Shown here: piece by piece, positions 1 through 7,090 of the stretch
Layout: the number at the start of each line of letters is the position of its first letter
How positions within the stretch are numbered: the first letter of the stretch is position 1
Source: Thermoplasmata archaeon
Lineage (GTDB): Archaea > Thermoplasmatota > Thermoplasmata > B31-G17
Assembly: GCA_003649915.1 (NCBI GenBank)
Contig: QMTG01000003.1
Coordinates: 1 to 19,121, forward strand
DNA: 19,121 nucleotides
Direction: 5' to 3'
Program-made: the position numbers and the translations under genes
Notes under the pieces: generated by a model
Database searches by the model: none
Told to the model about the DNA's origin: nothing
What the model saw: only the letters and a program-made list of their open reading frames with translations

Positions 1-264
1 AAGTGCGGCTCTTTGGTGAATTTTAATAGCACAAAGTGTCAAAGGTGTGGGCTTGAAGTGGAGCATATAGTTTTTGAGAACAAGTATGGTGATATATACG
101 ACAGTTTGTTCCTATTTGAAGACATACATAATGCCATCAAGGACAAAAAAGTTGTTGAGTATTTTCTGGATCCCTCACAACACATAATTCGCATTTTGCT
201 AAAAAAAGGAGATAAGTATTCCATGCTTATTGTTAACGTGGATAAACTTATATGGGATTTGTAA
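1..264 (+). CDS. Zinc-ribbon protein, C-terminal part (5' truncated by window edge)
   Basis: The reading frame is open from the first base of the window and ends at TAA 262-264, leaving 87 visible residues. A codon at 13 could serve as a start, but the frame upstream already encodes a KCG motif at residues 1-3. It is followed by a CQRCG knuckle at residues 13-17, so the visible start looks like the second half of a treble-clef or zinc-ribbon finger whose first cysteine pair lies off the window. After the finger comes a 65-residue alpha/beta segment that I do not recognise, rich in Asp, Lys and Ile, ending in LIWDL. No membrane segment is visible. The convergent MFS gene ends 35 bases downstream. 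Function unknown; nucleic-acid or protein binding is only a guess from the ribbon. Confidence 0.55.
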   Translation, partial: KCGSLVNFNSTKCQRCGLEVEHIVFENKYGDIYDSLFLFEDIHNAIKDKKVVEYFLDPSQHIIRILLKKGDKYSMLIVNVDKLIWDL

Positions 265-298
265 AAATGTAAATTCTGCCTTTTTACTCAATGGACGC

Positions 299-1489
299 TT
301 ACCGCTTCTTAAAAATAAAGGAATAATACGCTAGGAGCATAATCAGGGCTGTTGTTGATAAGGTAAGAGCGTACAAAAACGTTGCCCTGGGCCCAAACAA
401 ATCCCAAAGATAACCTGCAATCATTACCCCTGGGAGCATGGAAAGACCTACAGCCATGTGATATAGACCAAAACTCAGCCCTTTTTTCTCACCAGCAATG
501 TCGGCAACAAACGCCCTTGGTATGCTATCCCAGATACCGTAAAATATTCCAAATATTGCAAAGGCTACCAAATAATACAGCAAATCGCTCGCCATCATCA
601 ATACAACAGTTGTAACTATAAAGCATAAAAATGCCACAAAAATCAGTGGTAGCCTTCCTATTTTATCGGCAATATCTCCAGCAACTTGTGCTGTAACAAC
701 AATAAGCGAAAAGAACACTACATTTGAAAATATAACGCCGTTTATGCTTATTCCCATGTTGAGACCGCGTAACAGTATGAAGTCCTGAGTGTAATTGCCC
801 AGAGAAAATATTGCAGCAATTGCTATGAAAAACTTTAACTCTGCACTTACGCCACCAGCAAGACGATGCGCTCTTTCCACCTCATGCTCTCCATGCACCT
901 TTTTCTCTGGCTCTTTAACAGATAACACAAGAATTGCTGCAATCGCCGCTGGAATTCCAGCAATCAGAAAGAGTTTCCTGAAGCCCAACCCCATCACGGA
1001 AAAAAGCAGGAACAATAAAAGCGCACCTGAGACCTTGCCTGCAGCATCAAGAGAGCGCTGTACCCCGTACGCTAGGGCTGTATGCCCCTCGACTGCGAGT
1101 TCGGATACCAATGCATCCCTTGGTGCAACTCTTATGCCCTTCCCAACACGCTCGGAAATTCGCATACCAAGGACGTGAATCCAGTTTTTAGCAAGAGAAA
1201 ATGCGGGCTTTACCATGGCGGCGAGAGCGTATCCTATGAATATTATGCCCTTACGCTTCCCAATCTTGTCCGATATTTTGCCAGAGAAGGGCTTTAGCAC
1301 ACTGCTTGTGAACTCGGCAAACCCCCTAATAAGACCTATCATCCATTTATCTGCTCCTAACTCTAGTGCTAAGAATAGGGGAAGTAAGGGAAAAACCATC
1401 TGGCTGCTCATGTCTGTGAGTAAACTAACAAAGCCTAAAAGTAGCACCCCTTTTGGCACGCGCCGCGCTATTGATTGCTTATCGGGCAT
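299..1489 (-). CDS. MFS transporter, probable efflux permease
   Basis: A 396-residue major facilitator superfamily protein, the usual length for a 12-helix carrier. The first helix begins near residue 13. Family signatures include the loop 2-3 motif around residues 69-80 (SGKISDKIGKRK) and a second conserved block at 110-126 (RISERVGKGIRVAPRDAL). The second block is typical of a widespread prokaryotic group annotated as drug or arabinose efflux permeases. A second-half copy of the loop motif is seen as DIADKIGRLP. A cytoplasmic His/Glu/Lys-rich loop near residue 200 separates the two six-helix halves. The substrate cannot be told from sequence. The ATG lies about 25-30 bases from an AT-rich TATA-like block (1511-1530) shared with the divergent rpe gene, suggesting a leaderless transcript. 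Confidence 0.85.
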   Translation of the reverse strand: MPDKQSIARRVPKGVLLLGFVSLLTDMSSQMVFPLLPLFLALELGADKWMIGLIRGFAEFTSSVLKPFSGKISDKIGKRKGIIFIGYALAAMVKPAFSLAKNWIHVLGMRISERVGKGIRVAPRDALVSELAVEGHTALAYGVQRSLDAAGKVSGALLLFLLFSVMGLGFRKLFLIAGIPAAIAAILVLSVKEPEKKVHGEHEVERAHRLAGGVSAELKFFIAIAAIFSLGNYTQDFILLRGLNMGISINGVIFSNVVFFSLIVVTAQVAGDIADKIGRLPLIFVAFLCFIVTTVVLMMASDLLYYLVAFAIFGIFYGIWDSIPRAFVADIAGEKKGLSFGLYHMAVGLSMLPGVMIAGYLWDLFGPRATFLYALTLSTTALIMLLAYYSFIFKKR

Positions 1490-1510
1490 TGTGAGAACTC
1501 AAGAATATCT

Positions 1511-1530
1511 TGGTAATAAATTTTTTTAAC
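1511..1530. promoter_or_regulatory. Shared divergent TATA-like region between MFS gene and rpe
   Basis: The 65-base gap between the divergent starts (1489 minus, 1555 plus) contains one AT-rich block. It reads as a TATA box in both directions (TTTATTA on the minus strand, TAATAAATTTTTTTAA on the plus). It sits roughly 25-33 bases from each start codon, the archaeal TATA to start-site distance for leaderless or very short-leader mRNAs. This is inferred from spacing and base composition only. Confidence 0.45.
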
Positions 1531-1554
1531 AAATAGCCCAATTACTCCTCAGCG

Positions 1555-2208
1555 ATGATTGAAATCTCACCCTCTGTATTATCTGCAAACTTTTCGTGCA
1601 TAAAAGAGGAAATCGAAAGTGCAGAGCGCGGAGGAGCAGGCTCGTTCCACATAGACGTCATGGACGGGCATTTTGTCCCTAATATAACAATGGGACCCGT
1701 CATAGTAAGGGGGATTAGGGAGTGCACAGCAAAGAGACTGGACTCTCACTTGATGATTTGCAAGCCCAAAAAGTACGCGGAGAGGTTTGTGGATGCTGGA
1801 AGCGATGTGCTCCTGCTCCACGTGGAGAGCGATATAGATATATCGCTGATCAAGAAAATTGGAAAAATGTGTGGTGTCGGTGTTGTCCTTAATCCTAGCA
1901 CACCTCTTGAAAAGGCGAAGGAGTACTTTGAGTTCATCGATTACTTGCTTGTAATGTCTGTAAATCCAGGCTTTTCTGGGCAAAAATTTATGGATGAAGT
2001 TATTCCAAAAATTAAAAAATCCCGTGAATATGCTGAGGATTACGGATTTAAGGTCATGGTCGATGGCGGAATAAACAAAAGTAACATCGCGCGTGTTGTG
2101 GACGCAGGTGCACAGATTATCGTGGCAGCGTCTGCGGTGTTTCGTGGAGAGCCTGAAGAAAATGTGCGTACGCTTCTTAATATCGCAGCGGGGGTATCAA
2201 CCAAATGA
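1555..2208 (+). CDS. rpe: Ribulose-phosphate 3-epimerase
   Basis: A 217-residue (beta/alpha)8 barrel, the usual length of Rpe, interconverting D-ribulose 5-phosphate and D-xylulose 5-phosphate. Visible family motifs are SPSVLSANF at 5-13, HIDVMDGHFVPN at 32-43 (metal ligand H32 and catalytic D34), SHLMI at 64-68 (H65), the MSVNPGFSGQKF loop at 134-145 and VDGGI at 169-173 (second catalytic D170). The phosphate-binding tail AASAVFRG is at 191-198. All metal and acid/base residues are present, so it should be active. The ATG start has no obvious ribosome binding site but sits close downstream of a TATA-like block. The stop overlaps the start of the next ATPase gene by four bases (ATGA), so it heads a translationally coupled operon. 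Confidence 0.93.
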   Translation: MIEISPSVLSANFSCIKEEIESAERGGAGSFHIDVMDGHFVPNITMGPVIVRGIRECTAKRLDSHLMICKPKKYAERFVDAGSDVLLLHVESDIDISLIKKIGKMCGVGVVLNPSTPLEKAKEYFEFIDYLLVMSVNPGFSGQKFMDEVIPKIKKSREYAEDYGFKVMVDGGINKSNIARVVDAGAQIIVAASAVFRGEPEENVRTLLNIAAGVSTK

Positions 2209-3032
2209 TGTCTTGGGAATACAGGATACCAACATGTGTTGCAGCGTTTGATAGCATAATAATGGGAGGTGTGCCTGCAGGCTCCGTTGTCTTGCTAACT
2301 GGGGATGTGGGTGCAGGGCAAAGAGAGTTCGCATACACTTCCATTGCCCGCCACGCACTTGCGAGATTGGGTGGGAATAAAAGGGATTGGGTTATTACAT
2401 ACAAATCCGATAAAATAATAGTGCCCAAGCATACGTGCTACATAACTGTATCAAGATCAAGGGATGATATTCTGCGGGAGGTTTATACATCCTTTGATGA
2501 TGAATTTTACAGGGCATTTGTGCGAGAACTTAAGTTTATCGACCTATCCCAGCAGTATTTCAGGGACTCAATCGTGCCCTCCCAGTGGACAGGTGGTGAA
2601 ATCAACCCATTCCAAAAGAGGGGAGACCTAAACGAGTCTCTCGTAGAAACTTTGGAGACTCACGGCGAAAACAGCCTTGTTGTCATAGATTCGCTAACAG
2701 ATTTGCTGTCGAGCAGTATTGATAAGAAACAGGTACTATACCTTCTTAAAGGATTGCAAAGGATGAGCAAGAAATGGAGAGGATTGATCTATCTGATACT
2801 AACCAAGGGCGTTGTAGGGGAAGATGTTGAAAGAGCCATAGCGGATGTTGTCGATGGTGTGCTCGTTTTTGAGTGGTATAAATCTTCCAAATACTCCATG
2901 CGCTCAAGGTATATGTACGTCACGAAATTTGTTGGTGTTCTTCCTCACATAAAAAGGGAAAAAATCAGCAGATTTAATATTGAAATTGGAAGTATGGGCC
3001 TTGTTGTTGCAGATACGGAGAGGATTGGATGA
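2205..3032 (+). CDS. RAD55/KaiC-like ATPase of the HTR-like type, degenerate P-loop
   Basis: A 275-residue RecA/KaiC-fold protein. After the FDSIIMGGVPAGSVVLL strand (15-31) the P-loop position reads GDVGAGQREF (33-42), with no Lys-Thr/Ser of Walker A. The Walker B-like strand SLVVIDSLTDLL (157-168) is intact, followed by GLQRMSKKWRGLIYL (183-197) and a C-terminal block KFVGVLPHIKREKISRFNIEIG. This pattern, including GAGxREF in place of GKS and the order of blocks, matches from memory the euryarchaeal HTR-like proteins related to RAD55, first known from haloarchaea. A nucleotide-sensing or regulatory rather than hydrolytic role is inferred. It starts inside the rpe stop codon and its own stop lies just before the next KaiC-like gene, so the two ATPases probably work together. 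Confidence 0.75.
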   Translation: MMSWEYRIPTCVAAFDSIIMGGVPAGSVVLLTGDVGAGQREFAYTSIARHALARLGGNKRDWVITYKSDKIIVPKHTCYITVSRSRDDILREVYTSFDDEFYRAFVRELKFIDLSQQYFRDSIVPSQWTGGEINPFQKRGDLNESLVETLETHGENSLVVIDSLTDLLSSSIDKKQVLYLLKGLQRMSKKWRGLIYLILTKGVVGEDVERAIADVVDGVLVFEWYKSSKYSMRSRYMYVTKFVGVLPHIKREKISRFNIEIGSMGLVVADTERIG

Positions 3033-3042
3033 GGTGGTTGAT

Positions 3043-3738
3043 GTGGAATATGTGAGCACTGGAGTAAAGGGGCTTGACGAACTACTGGGCGGAGGAATAC
3101 CCAAAGGAAACGTTGTTGCGATTATAGGTGCGTTTGGCACGGGTAAGAGCACACTTGCCATGCAGTTTATATGGGAAGGGTTAAAAAACGATGAAAAGTG
3201 CATATTTATAAGCCTTGAGGAGGATGAGAAATCGCTCATTGAAAGTGCTGCCATGTTTGGCTGGGACTTTAAAAAGTATATGGAATCTAGAAAACTCGTC
3301 CTTGTGCGGTTAGAGCCGTCAGATGCCAAGACCTCCGTTAGCAGGGTAAGAAGCGACCTACCAGTGTATATCAAAAACTTTGGTGCAAGCCGTGTTGTTC
3401 TGGATTCAGTCTCCTTACTTAGCATGATGTTTAGTTCTGACATAGAGAGAAGAATGGCGCTCTTTACACTGTGCAATATAATAAAGTCCACATCTGCAAC
3501 CGCAATATTCACAGCAGAGGCGAGCGAGGATAAGCCAACAATGTCACGCGATGGTATAACAGAGTACGTTGTTGATGGTGTAATCGTCCTCCAGCAATTA
3601 CGAATGCTTGAAAGGGGAGAGTCTCAACTTTGCTTGCAAGTTATGAAAATGAGAAAAACCCCCCACTCTAGGCGCATAAAGCCCTACTCAATAACCTCCC
3701 AGGGAATTGTTGTGCATATAGATGCAGAAATTTTCTGA
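3043..3738 (+). CDS. KaiC-like RecA-superfamily ATPase (intact Walker A)
   Basis: I choose GTG 3043 as start. The GAGGTG at 3031-3036 gives a ribosome binding site six bases away, and the protein then opens with the usual KaiC start (VSTGVKGLDELLGGGIP). A GTG at 3034 and an ATG at 2980 are alternatives; the latter overlaps the upstream gene in another frame. The product is 231 residues with Walker A GAFGTGKS (29-36), the paired acidic residues SLEED (57-61) and Walker B RVVLDSVS (117-124). A C-terminal MKMRKTPHSRRIKPYSI segment resembles the KaiC/RadB-like substrate loop. It is the active-looking partner of the preceding P-loop-less ATPase. Their function is not established by sequence; signalling or DNA-related roles are both possible for single-domain KaiC proteins. 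Confidence 0.8.
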   Translation: MEYVSTGVKGLDELLGGGIPKGNVVAIIGAFGTGKSTLAMQFIWEGLKNDEKCIFISLEEDEKSLIESAAMFGWDFKKYMESRKLVLVRLEPSDAKTSVSRVRSDLPVYIKNFGASRVVLDSVSLLSMMFSSDIERRMALFTLCNIIKSTSATAIFTAEASEDKPTMSRDGITEYVVDGVIVLQQLRMLERGESQLCLQVMKMRKTPHSRRIKPYSITSQGIVVHIDAEIF

Positions 3739-3763
3739 GCATGTACTGCCACACACAGGAAAA

Positions 3764-3774
3764 CGTTTATTAGG
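3764..3774 (+). promoter_or_regulatory. Possible TATA box for tRNA-Met
   Basis: The segment CGTTTATTAGG lies in the AT-rich gap between the KaiC-like gene and the tRNA. It resembles an archaeal box A, but would place the start site around 3795, some 40 bases before the mature tRNA end. A later AT-rich stretch at 3784-3793 is an alternative. Weak, position-based evidence. Confidence 0.3.
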
Positions 3775-3837
3775 AAGTTACCATTAATTATTCTGCCGAC
3801 AGCATATGAATGCATGGATGTACCATGAAGCATCGAT

Positions 3838-3940
3838 GTCGGGGTGGCTCAGCCTGGTGGAGCGTCGGACTCATAGGGTTCGCTGCAGACCCTCCACCTG
3901 GGAAATCCGAAGGTCGCGGGTTCAAACCCCGCCCCCGACA
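3838..3940 (+). tRNA. tRNA-Met (CAT), elongator type, with intron
   Basis: A full cloverleaf can be drawn. The acceptor arm is GTCGGGG (3838-3844) with CCCCGAC (3933-3939) and discriminator A 3940. The D arm is GCTC/GAGC. The anticodon stem is TCGGA (3865-3869) with TCCGA (3906-3910), and anticodon CAT is at 3872-3874. The T arm is GCGGG, TTCAAAC, CCCGC (3916-3932). The intron-less loop would read CTCATAA, as in archaeal elongator tRNA-Met. CCA is not encoded, consistent with a CCA-adding enzyme at 13581-14927. A 29-base intron follows position 37. CAT could also denote a tRNA-Ile carrying lysidine or agmatidine at C34, but the canonical loop favours Met. Confidence 0.93.
3876..3904 (+). other. 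tRNA-Met intron with canonical bulge-helix-bulge
   Basis: The exon-intron junctions fold into a textbook archaeal splicing motif. The loop bases CTCA (3870-3873) pair with intron TGGG (3899-3902) to form the four-pair central helix. It is flanked by three-base bulges TAG (3874-3876, cut after A) and AAA (3903-3905, cut after the second A). An outer GGT/ACC helix closes the intron side. This position, between bases 37 and 38, is the commonest archaeal intron site. Confidence 0.85.
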
Positions 3941-4037
3941 CTTTGTTCTCCCATGTAAATAATTGAGGGAGAGTTTAGAGAAACAAAAATATTATAAAAT
4001 TAGAAAAAGAGGGCAATTACTAATATCCTGCTTACTG

Positions 4038-4766
4038 CTACTCTGATGGTGGCGATGGCTCCCCCGGTGCTGGCGGCTGCTCAGGCTGCTGTGATGGTTG
4101 CTCTGGTGGTGTTGGTGCCTGCTCGGGCTGTTCCGGCGGCGCAGGTGGCTGTTCTGGTGGCACAGGTGGTTGCTCAGGCTGAATTTGCGGCGCTTCTGGC
4201 GGTGTAGGTACCGCTGGTGCCTTTTTACCTATAACCGCACCCACTATTGCTAAAATTATGCCAACAACGACTACAATAATGCCAACTATACCCAGAGTGT
4301 CTGGCGCCTTGCGGATGGATATATCTATCCCTGCTTCCCTCATGGCGTTGTATATTAATTCCATTGTGCTCTCATCCATCATCTTTGCACCCTCTAACAA
4401 GGCATCCTTTTCTTCTTTGGTCATTGTTGCCTTTTCTTTTGCGCCTTCACTGGCATTTTCCAACTCTTCAGTCACCTTTATCACTACAATAACTCTGTTG
4501 CCCTTATTGAATGTGCCCTTCTCAACTAGCGGTACGCTTTCTCCGTTGTCAAAGTCTATAACCAGATATGTGTACTTGCCTTTTGTCACAGCCCCATATA
4601 CCTTACCTGTGAGTTTGTACGTATCACCTTTATGTGCGCTGGATGGCAACTCATAAGGACCACTGTAATACAATGGCTTAACTGCAACCAACGGCCAGAA
4701 CAGAAGTGTTAGCACAAGTCCGAGCACTAGAATTACTACCCCGGCTGCAACAATTCCCTTCTTCAA
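4038..4766 (-). CDS. Two-helix membrane protein with OB-like domain and Pro-rich tail
   Basis: The start is TTG 4766, because GGAGGTG (4772-4778) lies five bases upstream and a TATA box (4810-4820) would put the transcript start near 4789. This excludes the ATG at 4847. The product is 242 residues. A membrane helix spans about 5-28, followed by a beta-rich segment (PSSAHKGDTYKLTGKVYGAV...) that looks like a small OB-type barrel, a helical linker (100-150), a second helix at 157-180, and a 60-residue tail (181-242). The tail is built almost only of Pro, Glu, Gln and Ala with repeated PPEQP/PEQP units. With both ends probably cytoplasmic, the barrel would lie outside the cell and the tail inside. 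I do not recognise the family; the tail could recruit a partner protein. Confidence 0.7.
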   Translation of the reverse strand: MKKGIVAAGVVILVLGLVLTLLFWPLVAVKPLYYSGPYELPSSAHKGDTYKLTGKVYGAVTKGKYTYLVIDFDNGESVPLVEKGTFNKGNRVIVVIKVTEELENASEGAKEKATMTKEEKDALLEGAKMMDESTMELIYNAMREAGIDISIRKAPDTLGIVGIIVVVVGIILAIVGAVIGKKAPAVPTPPEAPQIQPEQPPVPPEQPPAPPEQPEQAPTPPEQPSQQPEQPPAPGEPSPPSE

Positions 4767-4809
4767 CCAAACACCTCCGTACTCTTCTAGCAGCCTTATA
4801 TTCCACATC

Positions 4810-4820
4810 TTATATAAACT
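4810..4820 (-). promoter_or_regulatory. TATA box upstream of the Pro-rich-tail membrane protein
   Basis: On the minus strand the sequence reads AGTTTATATAA, a close match to the archaeal box A. A start site about 26 bases on gives a leader of roughly 23 bases carrying GGAGGTG. This agrees with the TTG start at 4766. Confidence 0.5.
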
Positions 4821-4853
4821 TTTTGTATAAAAAAGGCATCTACGCACTCACTA

Positions 4854-5219
4854 CTAAACACTCACTACCAAATTATGATGTCGCAAACGATTGTACGGGC
4901 TACGGCTAACACTCTGATATATAGCCTTTGGTATTATTATTGCGAATATGACTCCTAAAATAAAGATAACAGGAATAGAGTAGTCTCCATTGTCCGCAAG
5001 GTTTTTGCTGATATCGCCCACGGGAGCATAAGATACAGATTCGTTTCTAGTATTATTATAGTATACCCCAACACCGATCTCTATCTCAGCCTCGTCCCTT
5101 ACCTTATCTCCACCCGCCACAGGCGTTGAGAATAGTGATACAAGTAGACTTAAACATATTATGCCCAGCACGAAAACGGCAATGTAATGTGCCTTAATAC
5201 TCTCCGTAGGAGATATCAT
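4854..5219 (-). CDS. Small membrane protein, unknown
   Basis: A 121-residue protein with two predicted membrane helices (about 11-33 and 82-100). They are separated by a 45-residue external loop containing YYNNTRNESVSY with two potential N-glycosylation sites (NNT, NES), and followed by a short basic tail (RSPYNRLRHHN). The ATG is about 25 bases from an AT-rich stretch (5230-5250), suggesting a leaderless mRNA. The next gene on this strand, the Pro-rich-tail protein, begins 87 bases downstream and has its own promoter. The TYNNT-like strand motif is faintly like that in the membrane proteins at 17-18.6 kb, but the match is too short to claim homology. Function unknown. Confidence 0.6.
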   Translation of the reverse strand: MISPTESIKAHYIAVFVLGIICLSLLVSLFSTPVAGGDKVRDEAEIEIGVGVYYNNTRNESVSYAPVGDISKNLADNGDYSIPVIFILGVIFAIIIPKAIYQSVSRSPYNRLRHHNLVVSV

Positions 5220-5279
5220 GATTTAAGGAGTTTAATTTATCAAATATAACATCTTGTATAAAATTATCAGCAATGATTA

Positions 5280-6350
5280 TCAGTACGGGATGAATAAACC
5301 AATGATGCAAAACACTGCTGTCAACGCATACATGGAGATTACTGCCTGCCATTCCTTCATTGGGTAATGATATGGTAATACCCATTTCAGCGTGAGACGA
5401 TTGCGTACAAGAAGTGTGCCATCATCTTTCACGCTGCCAAATTTTATGCTGCTATGATAGGGGCCTATCTCTCTTCCTGCCCTCTTTAAACTCCAACATT
5501 TAACCCTCCAATACACGTACATAAGGAAATTTACTGTATGTGGAAGGAGTATGATAAAACCACTTATTAGGTACTTTTTGATAATTATCAGTGCACCTAT
5601 GGTAGCACCTATAGCGAATGAGCCAATATTTCCTTCGAAGATTCTTGACGGATATTTATTATAGTAGAAAAAACCAACAAGCGCACCAAGTACGCTGACT
5701 GCTGGGAGAATATTGGACATACTGGAATCAATGATCGTTTTTATGATTAGTGTGAGGAGTACGATTATTGATAGACCACACTGCATGCCGTTAAAGCCCG
5801 AATGCATGTTCACGAGGTTTGCTACAACCATTATATACACTGGAATGATCACATACTTGTATATGCGGTAAAGGCTCATGCCAAAAACAACGGTTCTCAT
5901 GCTCACATCTCCAAGCAACGGGATATGCACACTTTCTGGCGCAGATATTATGGATACAAGGGGATAGGCAAAAATCAGCGGTATTATTATCTTCATTGCC
6001 CTTCCAATGCTTAACTCGTCATCAATTAACCCGTAGAAGCCGTATATTATTATGACTTGGAGATAGGCAAACTCTATTGGCGTAAGTGTTGTTGGCATGC
6101 TTGATATTGCAAACAAATTCAGAATTCTAAACAGAAGAAGGCATATAATTACCGATATTATAGTGGAAATTATCACTATTATTCCACCCATTGTTGGTAT
6201 CCATACCTCACCCACTTTGTAATAATCTCTCACAACAAACCCGTGTTTTCTCAGCCTGACTATGAATTTTGGTGTCATAAGTATGGATAGTATAAATGCC
6301 ACTGTGAATGTAATTACATATTCCATGAGGGGCGTTAATAGCCACCGCAT
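5280..6350 (-). CDS. GT4 polyprenyl-phosphate sugar-1-phosphate transferase (AglH/ALG7-like)
   Basis: A 356-residue multi-helix membrane enzyme of the MraY/WecA/ALG7 family. It transfers a HexNAc-1-phosphate from UDP onto dolichyl phosphate at the cytoplasmic face, the first step of N-glycan or surface glycan assembly. Signatures are KVGEVWIPTMGGI (45-57), the Mg-binding GLIDDELSIG (107-116) and NLVNMHSGFNGMQCGLS (178-194), which resembles the eukaryal VNxxxGxNGLE motif. At 239-246, EGNIGSFA replaces the usual GDxGS, so the Asp is Asn. A C-terminal HSSIKFGSVKDDGTLLVRN stretch (299-317) matches the cytoplasmic HIP-like loop region. The ATG lies just five bases after the fibrillarin stop, so the two are probably cotranscribed. 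ATG 6326 is an alternative start. Confidence 0.8.
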   Translation of the reverse strand: MRWLLTPLMEYVITFTVAFILSILMTPKFIVRLRKHGFVVRDYYKVGEVWIPTMGGIIVIISTIISVIICLLLFRILNLFAISSMPTTLTPIEFAYLQVIIIYGFYGLIDDELSIGRAMKIIIPLIFAYPLVSIISAPESVHIPLLGDVSMRTVVFGMSLYRIYKYVIIPVYIMVVANLVNMHSGFNGMQCGLSIIVLLTLIIKTIIDSSMSNILPAVSVLGALVGFFYYNKYPSRIFEGNIGSFAIGATIGALIIIKKYLISGFIILLPHTVNFLMYVYWRVKCWSLKRAGREIGPYHSSIKFGSVKDDGTLLVRNRLTLKWVLPYHYPMKEWQAVISMYALTAVFCIIGLFIPY

Positions 6351-6355
6351 ATAAT

Positions 6356-7036
6356 TTATTTGTGCATGACCACAGCAGCATGGTCTTTCTGGTAAGGGGA
6401 TAAATCAACAACCCTCACTACATTTAATCCCTGAGCACTCAGTGCTCTTTTTACATTCTTGTATATTTTGCTCGGTTTTTCCGCAACATCAATGCTTCTA
6501 GCCTTGACCATTAGAATTCCCATACCTTCTTTGCGCAAAAAGCCCATATTTCTTATAAATATATCCACCTGGTCTCTTTGTGCAATGTCCTGGTAGAGCA
6601 TATCAACTTTTCCGATGTGCATATAATCTTTGGGTTTTCTTGCATCGGCTAGTATTGGCACAATATTTTTCCTCTTTTTAGCAACACTCAACAAGTCTGA
6701 ATATGCTTTTCTGGACTTTTCCACACAGTATATTAAACCCTTCGCCACAATATCGGAGATATAGCTTGCAGTTGTCCCGTTTCCCGCACCCAAGTACAGT
6801 ATTTTCCAATTTACACCTATTATTATAGGTATATTTTCTTTAATTAAGAGGGCAGCCAATTTACTTCTATAGGGGTTCCAGTACCTATACTCTCTCCCAA
6901 ACAATTTTATTATTTTCTCAGAATGCAGTGTCTTTCCCCTGATAATATTGAGTGTATAAAGAGAGCCTTGATACCAGTACAGATTGTTTATGGGTGTTCT
7001 ACGGAGAATTTGCTCCTTCCCACGCTCCTCCTTCAT
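6356..7036 (-). CDS. flpA: Fibrillarin-like rRNA/tRNA 2'-O-methyltransferase
   Basis: The archaeal fibrillarin homologue, the catalytic subunit of box C/D sRNPs. It transfers a methyl group from SAM to ribose 2'-OH of rRNA and tRNA. I take ATG 7036 (226 residues, the normal archaeal length). The longer frame uses a TTG lying in the promoter. Motifs are KILYLGAGNGTT (78-89, SAM site, canonical GAxxGTT), YCVEKS (103-108), NIVPILADARKP (124-135), MLYQDIAQRDQ (146-156), MVKARSID (176-183, catalytic K178) and LSPYQKDHA (212-220, catalytic H219). All key residues are present. Nop5, its usual operon partner, is not next to it here; instead the GT4 gene follows five bases later. It diverges from the aminotransferase gene across a 54-base AT-rich gap. 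Confidence 0.9.
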   Translation of the reverse strand: MKEERGKEQILRRTPINNLYWYQGSLYTLNIIRGKTLHSEKIIKLFGREYRYWNPYRSKLAALLIKENIPIIIGVNWKILYLGAGNGTTASYISDIVAKGLIYCVEKSRKAYSDLLSVAKKRKNIVPILADARKPKDYMHIGKVDMLYQDIAQRDQVDIFIRNMGFLRKEGMGILMVKARSIDVAEKPSKIYKNVKRALSAQGLNVVRVVDLSPYQKDHAAVVMHK

Positions 7037-7090
7037 GGCTATACAGGTATACAATTAGTATTAAATATTCTTTTGTCATTAAGTTCAATC

